Assembly (NCBI GenBank): GCA_003222455.1
Contig: QHWF01000310.1
Span: forward strand, 1-7,062
Origin: Acidobacteriota bacterium
GTDB taxonomy: Bacteria; Acidobacteriota; Vicinamibacteria; Vicinamibacterales; CAVVIG01
Direction: 5' to 3'
DNA length: 7,062 nucleotides
The translations under genes were made by a program, and so were the position numbers. This document shows, in pieces, positions 1 to 5,618 of the stretch. How positions within the stretch are numbered: the first letter of the stretch is position 1; each line of letters begins with the position of its first letter. The notes below the pieces were generated by a model, which had not been told where the DNA came from, did no database searches, and was given only the letters and a program-made list of their open reading frames with translations.

Positions 1-192
1 GACCGCACGGTGGCGAAGTTCGCCCGCGACGGCACCTTGCTCTGGCAGCAGAACCTCAACGGCACGGCCGCCAACAGTTCTGACCAGGCGCTCTCCGTGG
101 CGGTGGACAACCAGGGAAACGTGCTCGCCGCGGGCTTCACCCAGAATACCGCCGGCACCTCCTACTTCACGGTGGCGAAGTTCGCCCGTTAG
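1..192 (+). CDS. C-terminal end of an SBBP-type beta-propeller repeat protein (5' end outside window)
   Basis: The reading frame is open from base 1 and ends at TAG 190-192, so only the last 63 residues are visible. They hold one whole and one partial repeat: the string TVAKFAR occurs at residues 3-9 and again at 57-63, a 54-residue period. Between them lie AVDNQGNVLAAGFT-type residues, the pattern of the seven-bladed beta-propeller (SBBP) repeat, in which each unit resembles 'AVD..GNVYVTG.T.....FVAKFD..G.LLW'. Such proteins are usually large, secreted or surface-anchored and of unknown ligand. The protein ends right after a repeat boundary, with no C-terminal sorting domain. No catalytic residues are visible. 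The family call is good; the function is unknown. Confidence 0.75.
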   Translation, partial: DRTVAKFARDGTLLWQQNLNGTAANSSDQALSVAVDNQGNVLAAGFTQNTAGTSYFTVAKFAR

Positions 193-214
193 GGAGCGAC
201 CTGGGCACCGCGCA

Positions 215-239
215 TGGTCCGAGCCCCGCGTCCGGACCA
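215..239 (+). terminator. Possible hairpin downstream of the beta-propeller gene
   Basis: TGGTCCG at 215-221 pairs perfectly with CGGACCA at 233-239 around an 11-base loop, 22 bases after the stop codon of the propeller gene. There is no T-run after it, so it is not a classical intrinsic terminator. It could protect the mRNA 3' end or be chance in GC-rich sequence. Confidence 0.3.
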
Positions 240-413
240 GCAGTGTTCCCGGCTTCGCTTCCGTGTCGCGGGTAGGTTAGGTGGAGCAGAACGACATGAC
301 CAGCCTGTGAGGGCTCTTGCTTGCACCATGCCGTGCTCCATCGCGCACTGAAGCAGCTGGCCCGCGACCACCTGATCACGCCGAACCGGGCGGCCGCTCG
401 CAGACAGCTATCG

Positions 414-457
414 AACGGTAACGAACGTAACGTTTCAGGAAAACCAGACGGTATAAG
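414..457 (+). promoter_or_regulatory. Candidate activator-type promoter of the response regulator: TAACG direct repeats plus TATAAG
   Basis: AACGGTAACG (414-423) is followed directly by AACGTAACG (424-432), giving TAACG at 419 and 428; a further TAACGAA lies at 482-488. A TATAAG hexamer (5 of 6 to the sigma70 -10) is at 452-457, with no recognisable -35 at 16-18 bases upstream. OmpR/PhoB-family regulators bind tandem direct repeats and can substitute for a -35, so autoregulation is conceivable. The repeat spacing (9 bases) differs from the 11-base spacing of the E. coli Pho box, so this is only a suggestion. Confidence 0.25.
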
Positions 458-595
458 ACGAAGCAAGGAGGCCGAAATTCCTAACGAAACCGTATGTGAC
501 CGATCCAGCCGAACCAGACCGCACGACTTTCAAGTTACCCACAATTAACAGGTTCGATACGGGTGTGAAACGCCGGACGACTAGTCTCGACCCTG

Positions 596-1285
596 TTGAC
601 ACCGCGACACCGGGTTCTCATCGTCGAAGACGAACAGGATATCGCCGGGCTCATCAAGCATGCGCTCGAGCGCGGCGGCGACGCCGAGGCGGAGATTGTC
701 GGCTCCGGCGATGCCGCACTGCGTGTGGCAACCGAACGGACGCCCGACCTGATCATTCTCGATTTGAATCTGCCCGTCCTCGGCGGCATCGACGTGTGCC
801 GGATCCTGCGCTCGCGCGACGAGGTGCGGCGCGTCCCGATCATCATGCTGACGGCGCGCACCAGTGAAGACGACCGGGTGGCAGGGTTCGAGCACGGAGC
901 CGACGACTACGTGACCAAGCCGTTCAGCCTGCGTGAGCTGTTGGCGCGTGTGCGGGCGATGCTGCGGCGGCGGGCCGGCGGCGAGCCGCTGTCCCTGACC
1001 TATCGCGGCGCGCACCTGCTCGCCGATTTCGACGCCGTATCGGTGCTCGTGGACGGAAGCCAGATCCGGCTCACCCGGCGTGAGTTCGACCTGCTCCGCT
1101 TTCTGGTGCTGAACAAGAATCGCGTGGTCTCACGCGATCGTCTGCTGGAGCGCGTCTGGGGCTACGAGCGGGTCGTCGAGACGCGATCGGTTGACGTGCA
1201 CGTCGGCCGCCTCCGCTCGAAACTCGGGAGCGCCGGCCGGCAGATCGAAACCGTGGTCGGCCTCGGCTACCGATTCGTCGATTGA
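596..1285 (+). CDS. OmpR/PhoB-family response regulator transcription factor
   Basis: The 229-residue protein has the two expected domains. The receiver domain (about 5-122) has the acidic pair E11-D12, phosphoacceptor D56 in LIILDLNLP, T86 in MLTAR and K108 in the KPF motif. The winged-helix DNA-binding domain (about 132-228) shows LTRREFDLLRFL, VVSRDRLLERVWG and a recognition-helix region VDVHVGRLRSKL, ending in GLGYRF. The length is normal. The start is TTG 596, the only usual start codon between the in-frame stop at 566-568 and the receiver domain; no good Shine-Dalgarno is visible. No histidine kinase gene lies next to it, so it is an orphan here. It resembles PhoB, and pstB, ppx and CHAD lie within 6 kb, which suggests but does not prove phosphate control. 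Confidence 0.93.
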   Translation: MTPRHRVLIVEDEQDIAGLIKHALERGGDAEAEIVGSGDAALRVATERTPDLIILDLNLPVLGGIDVCRILRSRDEVRRVPIIMLTARTSEDDRVAGFEHGADDYVTKPFSLRELLARVRAMLRRRAGGEPLSLTYRGAHLLADFDAVSVLVDGSQIRLTRREFDLLRFLVLNKNRVVSRDRLLERVWGYERVVETRSVDVHVGRLRSKLGSAGRQIETVVGLGYRFVD

Positions 1286-1359
1286 CGCACGTGTAAACAC
1301 ATTCGATCGACTTCGGACTGCCTCGGGAAGGCGTCTCGGCGGTAAAGTCTCTCTTGCAG

Positions 1360-1375
1360 CCGTGCCCCTGCACGG
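1360..1375 (+). other. Small hairpin in the leader of the DUF6526-like gene
   Basis: CCGTGC (1360-1365) and GCACGG (1370-1375) form a perfect 6-base stem with a 4-base CCCT loop, ending 4 bases before the Shine-Dalgarno at 1380. It could influence ribosome access. The evidence is sequence complementarity only. Confidence 0.25.
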
Positions 1376-1379
1376 ACGC

Positions 1380-1386
1380 GAGGAGG
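1380..1386 (+). promoter_or_regulatory. Shine-Dalgarno GAGGAGG that fixes the start of the next gene
   Basis: GAGGAGG at 1380-1386 abuts ATG 1387 but is 6 bases from the in-frame ATG 1393, the normal spacing. This selects 1393 over 1387 and over the upstream TTG at 1354. Confidence 0.75.
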
Positions 1387-1392
1387 ATGTCG

Positions 1393-1830
1393 ATGGCCGA
1401 ACGCACCCAGAGCTTCAAGTCACACACCCGTTTCCTGCCGCCGTTCCATTTTTTCGTGGTCCCGGTGTTGTTGATCAACCTGCTGAATGCCATCGGGCAT
1501 CTGTGGCTGGAGCCCACTGGCAGCATGGCATTTCAGGTCGTGGTCGCCACCGCGCTGCTCCTGCTCGCGCTCCTCTCCCGGAGTCAGGTCGTGACGGTGC
1601 AGGACCGCGTCATCCGGCTCGAAATGCGGCTGCGGCTGCGCGACGCGCTGCCGCCCGATCTGCAGCCGCGCATCAACGAGCTGTCGCATCGGCACCTGAT
1701 CGCCCTTCGCTTTGCCGGCGATGCGGAGCTGCCCGAACTGGTGCGCGAGGTGCTCGACGGCCGGCTCACCACGAGCAAGGAGATCAAAATGCGGATCAGA
1801 CAGTGGCAGCCCGACTGGCTGCGGGCATGA
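1393..1830 (+). CDS. DUF6526-like small membrane protein
   Basis: The 145-residue protein begins MAERTQSFKSHTRF, then has two hydrophobic helices: about 18-38 (FHFFVVPVLLINLLNAIG region) and about 46-62 (FQVVVATALLLLALLSR). A soluble helical tail follows, with VQDRVIRLEMRLRLRD, IALRFAGDAELPELVREV and a C-terminal KEIKMRIRQWQPDWLRA. This order (a KSH/KNH-F start, helical hairpin, QDR.IR.E, IALRFA.D.E.P.L, then IK.RI..W.PD) matches my memory of the DUF6526 family, seen in Bacteroidota and Acidobacteriota. The function is unknown; it is probably an inner-membrane protein with the tail in the cytoplasm. It lies 107 bases downstream of the response regulator on the same strand, so co-transcription is possible. 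The family name is from recall, not a search. Confidence 0.8.
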   Translation: MAERTQSFKSHTRFLPPFHFFVVPVLLINLLNAIGHLWLEPTGSMAFQVVVATALLLLALLSRSQVVTVQDRVIRLEMRLRLRDALPPDLQPRINELSHRHLIALRFAGDAELPELVREVLDGRLTTSKEIKMRIRQWQPDWLRA

Positions 1831-1875
1831 TCCAGGAGAAGGACACAAAGGGATTGTGTCCTTCGGATCATTTTT
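1828..1875 (+). terminator. Intrinsic terminator between convergent genes
   Basis: AAGGACACAA (1839-1848) and TTGTGTCCTT (1854-1863) form a perfect 10-base stem with a 5-base AGGGA loop. An outer 6-base stem TGATCC (1828-1833)/GGATCA (1865-1870) encloses it, separated by a 5-versus-1 base internal bulge. TTTTT follows at 1871-1875, so it is a good rho-independent terminator for the plus strand. On the minus strand the hairpin is not followed by a T-run, so termination of sixA from that side would be weaker. The two ends of the outer stem are the stop codons of the two convergent genes. Confidence 0.85.
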
Positions 1876-2374
1876 GAATATACCGGAGGGCCCGCGGCGG
1901 CATGAACCAGCGCAGATCGCCGGGCCCATGCGGCGGCAGCTGCTCGACGTCGATCCGGCACACGGCGCCCTTCCTGAACTCGATCGGGTGCCGCGAGCCC
2001 ACCAGGCGTGCGGCGATTTCGCCGATGTTCGGCTCGTGACCGACCAGCGCGATGCGTGTCCTCCGCGCGTGCTTCTCGAGCTCGCCGGCGAGCGACGTGA
2101 ACGTGCCGGCCGGCGTCAGCGCATCGACATTGACGATGGTCGGCCGCGGATCGAGACCGGCCGCCACGATTTCTGCCGTCTGCCGCGTCCGCACGAGTGG
2201 ACTCGTGAGAATCACATCGATCGAGACGTCGAGCCGGGCGAGACCGCGCACCGTCTTGCGCATTCGCGCCATGCCGTCCTCCGTCAGCGGACGCTTCGCA
2301 TCGTCGGGCCAGGCGTCGCCGCGTTCCTCGGCAACACCATGACGAATGAGGTAGAGCTCGTAGGGACCAGGCAT
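1868..2374 (-). CDS. sixA: SixA-like phosphohistidine phosphatase (histidine phosphatase superfamily)
   Basis: The 168-residue protein has the complete branch-2-like small SixA layout. The catalytic RHG motif is at 11-13 (H12 is the phosphoacceptor), followed by DDAKRPLTEDG (24-34), TSPLVRTRQTAEI (57-69, with R62 in the phosphate pocket) and VGHEPN (111-116, second catalytic H113). Its size is close to E. coli SixA (about 160 residues), which removes phosphate from histidine-containing phosphotransfer proteins; here the true substrate is unknown. The start ATG 2374 lies 3 bases after the TAA of the upstream CHAD gene and has no clear Shine-Dalgarno, so translation is probably coupled to CHAD. 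The CHAD partner and the nearby ppx suggest a role connected to polyphosphate or phosphate signalling, which is inference. Confidence 0.92.
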   Translation of the reverse strand: MPGPYELYLIRHGVAEERGDAWPDDAKRPLTEDGMARMRKTVRGLARLDVSIDVILTSPLVRTRQTAEIVAAGLDPRPTIVNVDALTPAGTFTSLAGELEKHARRTRIALVGHEPNIGEIAARLVGSRHPIEFRKGAVCRIDVEQLPPHGPGDLRWFMPPRALRYIQK

Positions 2375-2377
2375 GCG

Positions 2378-3355
2378 TTACACGGCGACCGGCCGGCGCG
2401 CGGAACGACGTTCGGCGGCGACAGCGTCCTGCGCCCGTCCGTCGCGGCGCGTCGGTGCAGGCGAGCTCCTGGGATGTGTGCTCGCCGAGTGCGATCCCAA
2501 GGACGATGCGATGCTCTGGAGCCGCGCGCGCTGCCGCATGTAGCGCGCGTGCAGCTGACGGCACTCGTTTTCGAGAGCGATCATCAGAATGTCGAGTGCG
2601 CGCCACACGGCCACACTTGGAGGCGCCAGTGACGCTTGAACCTGCCGGACGTGTTCGATCAGCACCTGCAGGTCGTGCAGTCGCCCCAGAGCGTCCTGCG
2701 CGCGTTTGAGCGTGCGCAGCTCGGCAACGGCCTTACGACCAGCCGCCACGGTCGCCAGTTCGACCGAGTAGCGGAGTTTCTTGAGCGCGATGCGGACCGC
2801 GTGCAGCCGCTCCGGCAGGTACACCGATCCGGCCTGGGTCAAGGCAAGGCTCAATCGCGAGGCGCGCACGGCGGCTTGCGCGTCGACCGCCCATCGCCAT
2901 GCGTCGGCGGCCGACGTGTGCCCGGTTGATGCTTCGCTTTCGTGCAGGCCGTCGACGATGCGTGCCAGTTTGCGCGCAATGCGGCGCATCTTATCGACGG
3001 GCATACGATGGGACAGGCTTTCACGTGCGGCGTCACGCTCTTTTGACACCGCGACCGCCATCCGGCCGAGCGCCAGGCTGTGCTCGCGGTGGGATACGTA
3101 CAGCTCGTCGATTAACATGAGCAGCACATCCAGTTCGCGCACCACGCCGAGGCGTTTGGTCACCTTTCGCAGACGCCGGCCAAGCTTCCGCACGCGGCCG
3201 GGCTCGAGCTGAAGAATGGGTAACAACTCGCGCAGACGTCTTGACGCCACGCGGGTTCGGTGCACGGCGCGTACGTCGCCCTTCGCGGCGTCATTGACGG
3301 CGGCCTTGAAACGGCCGAGATGTGTACGGAGGAGTTTCGACCGAGGGGTGAACAT
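2378..3355 (-). CDS. CHAD-domain protein, probable polyphosphate-binding protein
   Basis: Counting from ATG 3355 the protein has 325 residues. The two halves of the CHAD fold are visible: VHRTRVASRRLR at 31-42 with a LGVVRELDVL segment at 69-78, and LHAVRIALKKLR at 184-195 with LGRLHDLQVL at 223-232. These carry the conserved histidines (H32, H185) and the basic residues (R35, R39, R40, R42, R188, K192, K193, R195) that line the polyphosphate-binding surface in this family. CHAD proteins are known to bind polyphosphate granules. The last 45 or so residues are a Ser/Arg-rich, apparently disordered basic tail. An in-frame ATG at 3385 would add ten residues, but a TATAAT on this strand at 3389-3384 overlaps it, so 3355 is preferred. 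Neither start has a clear Shine-Dalgarno. Confidence 0.9.
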   Translation of the reverse strand: MFTPRSKLLRTHLGRFKAAVNDAAKGDVRAVHRTRVASRRLRELLPILQLEPGRVRKLGRRLRKVTKRLGVVRELDVLLMLIDELYVSHREHSLALGRMAVAVSKERDAARESLSHRMPVDKMRRIARKLARIVDGLHESEASTGHTSAADAWRWAVDAQAAVRASRLSLALTQAGSVYLPERLHAVRIALKKLRYSVELATVAAGRKAVAELRTLKRAQDALGRLHDLQVLIEHVRQVQASLAPPSVAVWRALDILMIALENECRQLHARYMRQRARLQSIASSLGSHSASTHPRSSPAPTRRDGRAQDAVAAERRSARRPVAV

Positions 3356-3405
3356 GGTATGTGAGGCCGAGTCAGGCAGGTTCATTATATAGAGAAGGTT
3401 AGAAG
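3356..3405. promoter_or_regulatory. Divergent control region between CHAD and ppx
   Basis: Only 50 bases separate the two divergent starts. The AT-rich island at 3381-3396 gives a perfect minus-strand -10 hexamer, TATAAT, at 3389-3384, with transcription expected to begin near 3377 and run into CHAD. On the plus strand TATATA at 3386-3391 could serve ppx. Neither has a matching -35 at the normal spacing. One short region therefore probably serves both the polyP-binding and the polyP-degrading gene. Confidence 0.4.
3392..3398 (+). promoter_or_regulatory. Shine-Dalgarno of ppx
   Basis: GAGAAGG at 3392-3398 lies 7 bases upstream of ATG 3406 and supports that start. Confidence 0.6.
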
Positions 3406-5208
3406 ATGCGCATTGCCGCCATCGACATCGGCACCAACTCGATCCACATGATTGTGGTGCAAATCCGGCCCGACCTGTCCTTCGAGGTGATCGACCGGGA
3501 AAAGGAAATGGTCCGGCTTGGCGCCGGGGGTCTGGACGGTCGAGCGCTGACGCCTGAAGCAATGCATGCAGCGCTGCAGGTGTTGTCGAAATTCAGGCGT
3601 TTGGCCGAATCCCATAGCGTTGAAGAAGTTATCGCCGTCGCAACGAGTGCCACCCGCGAATCCGAAAATGGCGGCGAGTTCCTGCAGGCGGTGACGGATC
3701 ACACGGGCTTTCGACCACGGGTCATTTCCGGGACGCAGGAAGCGCGTCACATTCATTCGGCCGCGGTGTACGGCGCAGGTGGACCGGGTGACGTCGCCGT
3801 CGTTATCGACATCGGCGGTGGCAGCGTCGAGGTCACGCGAGGCAAGGGCGCGGCAGTCGAGCTCGGCCGGAGCTTCAAGCTGGGCGTCATTCGACTCACC
3901 GAACGCTTTATCAAAAGCGATCCGCTCGAGCCAAAGGACGAGCGGAGGCTCGTCAGGCACATCGAGAACGAGGTCGGAACGTACATCGACCAGATTGCAC
4001 GGGCGCGGTTCGACCGTGTCATCGGAACATCCGGCACCATTTTGAGCATCGGGACCGTGATCGCGGCGTCGGAAGGCGGCGCGCCCGACAAGTCATTGCG
4101 CAACCGGCGGATTTCAGCCAAACAGGTGCGACGGCTGCGCAAGGAGATTGTCGGTCTCAGCATCGACAAGCGGTTGCGCGTTCCCGGTCTCGAGCCGCGC
4201 CGCGCCGACCTGGTCGTGGCGGGCGTGATTCTGGTGGACGAGATCCTCCGGCGGCTGGGCGCAACCGAGCTCACCCTGTGCGACCTGTCGCTCCGAGAAG
4301 GGCTCGTCCTGGATTACATTGCGCAGCATCGCAAAGAGATCGCGCAGGCCGATCGATATCCGGACATCCGGCGGCGCAGCGTCTTCGAGCTGGCCGAGCG
4401 GTGCAATTACTGGCCGGAACACTCGCAACAGGTGGCCAGGCTGGCGATGGCGCTGTTCGATCAGACGCGCGCCATCCACGGCCTGACCGATCGCGAGCGT
4501 GAGTGGCTCGAGTACGCATCGGTCCTGCACGATGTCGGCGTGCACATCAGTTACGAGCGTCACCACAAACATTCGTACTATCTGATCAAGAACGGCGATT
4601 TGCGAGGCTTCGAGCCGGAAGAAATCGAGATCATCGCGCTGGTGGCACGGTATCATCGCCAGGCGACTCCCAAGCGAGGCCACGACGGATTCGGCGACCT
4701 GGGACGGCGTTCGCGACGCGCCGTGAGGACGCTGGCGGCGATTCTCCGACTCGCGGAGGGCCTCGATCGAAGCCACGGACAGACCATCACCGGGCTCGAG
4801 CTGCGCGATCGAGGCGACGACGACCTGTTGCAGGTGCGGACGGCGGGCGACGCGGAACTGGAATTGTGGGCCGCAACCCGTCATGCCGCGCCGTTCGAAC
4901 GGATGACGCGGAAACCGCTGCGGATTGAAGTCAGCGGGAACGCCTATGCTGAACACTCTCACCCAGGCACACGAGTATCCGGGCAAGCTGTTCGTCGTCG
5001 AGGGGATCGACGGCTCCGGGAAGTCGACGCAACTGGATCTGCTCGCGAAGTGGTTGAGCGCCGAGGGTCATCGGGTGTTCGTCACCGAATGGAACTCGTC
5101 AGCGCTGGTGAAGGCCGCAACCAAGGCGGGCAAAAAGAAGAACGCGCTCACCCCGATGACGTTCAGCCTGCTCCACGCGACCGACTTCGCGGATCGCCTG
5201 CTGTATAA
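3406..5208 (+). CDS. ppx: Exopolyphosphatase / Ppx-GppA family protein with C-terminal HD domain; stop missing at the expected place
   Basis: The N-terminal ASKHA-fold part (about 1-300) has DIGTNSIHM (phosphate loop 1, residues 7-15), SGTQEAR with E112 at the place of the catalytic Glu121 of E. coli Ppx, DIGGGS (135-140) and GTSGT (207-211). The HD-like part (about 315-500) has EHS with H339, LHDVG with H375-D376, HHKHSYY (386-392) and ARYHR (414-418). The enzyme family removes terminal phosphate from polyphosphate or converts pppGpp to ppGpp; sequence alone does not separate the two. Family members end soon after a segment like LELWAATR...KPLRIEV, here near residue 510 (about base 4940). 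Instead the frame runs on to TAA 5206-5208. The extra 90 or so Arg-rich residues are an out-of-frame reading of the kinase gene that starts at 4946. The functional product probably ends near 4940. Confidence 0.9.
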   Translation: MRIAAIDIGTNSIHMIVVQIRPDLSFEVIDREKEMVRLGAGGLDGRALTPEAMHAALQVLSKFRRLAESHSVEEVIAVATSATRESENGGEFLQAVTDHTGFRPRVISGTQEARHIHSAAVYGAGGPGDVAVVIDIGGGSVEVTRGKGAAVELGRSFKLGVIRLTERFIKSDPLEPKDERRLVRHIENEVGTYIDQIARARFDRVIGTSGTILSIGTVIAASEGGAPDKSLRNRRISAKQVRRLRKEIVGLSIDKRLRVPGLEPRRADLVVAGVILVDEILRRLGATELTLCDLSLREGLVLDYIAQHRKEIAQADRYPDIRRRSVFELAERCNYWPEHSQQVARLAMALFDQTRAIHGLTDREREWLEYASVLHDVGVHISYERHHKHSYYLIKNGDLRGFEPEEIEIIALVARYHRQATPKRGHDGFGDLGRRSRRAVRTLAAILRLAEGLDRSHGQTITGLELRDRGDDDLLQVRTAGDAELELWAATRHAAPFERMTRKPLRIEVSGNAYAEHSHPGTRVSGQAVRRRGDRRLREVDATGSAREVVERRGSSGVRHRMELVSAGEGRNQGGQKEERAHPDDVQPAPRDRLRGSPAV

Positions 5209-5618
5209 GATCATCCCGCCGCTCAAGGCCGGGATGATCGTGCTGGCGGATCGGTACGCGTACACGGCATTTGCGCGCGATGCCACGCGCGGCGTCGACC
5301 GGCAATGGGTCCGGGAACTCTACAGCTTTGCCGTGCGCCCGGATCTCGCACTCTATTTCCGCGTGCCGATCGACGTATCGGTGGATCGCCTGATGGCGCG
5401 GGATGGACCTGGGATGGAGCTCGAATCCGGTCGAGAGCTTCCGCCTGTTCCAGGGCAAGGTCCTCGACGAGTATGATGAAATCGTCAAGGAATTCGGCCT
5501 CGAAGTCGTGGACGCCCGCCCGAGCATCACCGAGCAGCAGCGGATCGTGCGCGCGCTCGTTGCCAAACAGGTATCGACCAGCCACGTGGAGATTATCGAT
5601 GACGAGTCCGTCGTCTGA
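4946..5618 (+). pseudogene. Thymidylate-kinase-like P-loop kinase, copy 1, frameshifted near base 5400
   Basis: From ATG 4946 the first part reads as a Tmk-like kinase: Walker A GIDGSGKST at 20-28 (K26), ATDFADRL at 78-85 and the DRY motif at 102-104. In that frame the protein derails after LMAR (about base 5401) and stops at 5476. The true C-terminal third continues in the frame of 5403-5618, reading GMDLGWSSNPVESFRLFQ and VVDARPSI, which aligns with GMDLKHGDDIYDSFKTYQ and VVDARRPV of copy 2. Copy 2 has seven more residues (GMDFWES) at the junction, so loss of about 20 or 23 bases explains both the gap and the shift. The usual Tmk EPGG segment after strand 2 is absent, so thymidylate as substrate is not assured. 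The start overlaps the ppx read-through; the end overlaps copy 2 by 20 bases. Confidence 0.8.
5588..5591 (+). promoter_or_regulatory. Shine-Dalgarno GGAG for kinase copy 2, inside copy 1
   Basis: GGAG at 5588-5591 lies 7 bases before ATG 5599. This supports that start over the longer open frame, which extends upstream to 5305 and is only an alternative reading of copy 1. Confidence 0.6.

Larger units (their letters stand above)
193..595. other. 403-base intergenic gap without a convincing gene
   Basis: Short open frames exist here (for example 321-548 plus) but their translations look like random high-GC sequence and have no ribosome site. What can be seen is a hairpin at 215-239, then a locally AT-richer stretch from about 410 to 560 that carries repeated TAACG motifs and a TATAAG hexamer. 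The latter part is probably the promoter and leader region of the response regulator that begins at 596. No tRNA or other RNA gene was recognised. Confidence 0.6.

Noticed and set aside
295..309. Tiny four-codon open frame (ATG...TGA) as a leader peptide
   Set aside because: It is too short, with no regulatory codons or attenuator structure next to it.
596..601. Perfect TTGACA as a -35 box
   Set aside because: It is the start codon region of the response regulator, and no -10 hexamer lies at 16-18 bases downstream.
1584..2606. Long minus-strand open frame of 340 codons
   Set aside because: It crosses the terminator and overlaps DUF6526, sixA and CHAD in other frames; the translation is Arg-rich with no family motif, typical of shadow frames in GC-rich DNA.
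1712..2632. Plus-strand open frame of 306 codons opposite sixA and CHAD
   Set aside because: It is antisense to two well-recognised genes, and its product has no recognisable motif.
3386..3562. N-terminal extension of CHAD to an upstream start at 3562
   Set aside because: It would overlap ppx antisense by about 150 bases, and the added residues do not look like CHAD; 3355 (or 3385) is adequate.
4114..4986. Minus-strand open frame of 290 codons opposite ppx
   Set aside because: It is antisense to the conserved HD part of Ppx; no motif, no ribosome site.
5305..5598. N-terminal extension of kinase copy 2 upstream of 5599
   Set aside because: The added residues are an out-of-frame reading of copy 1, and a good Shine-Dalgarno precedes ATG 5599.
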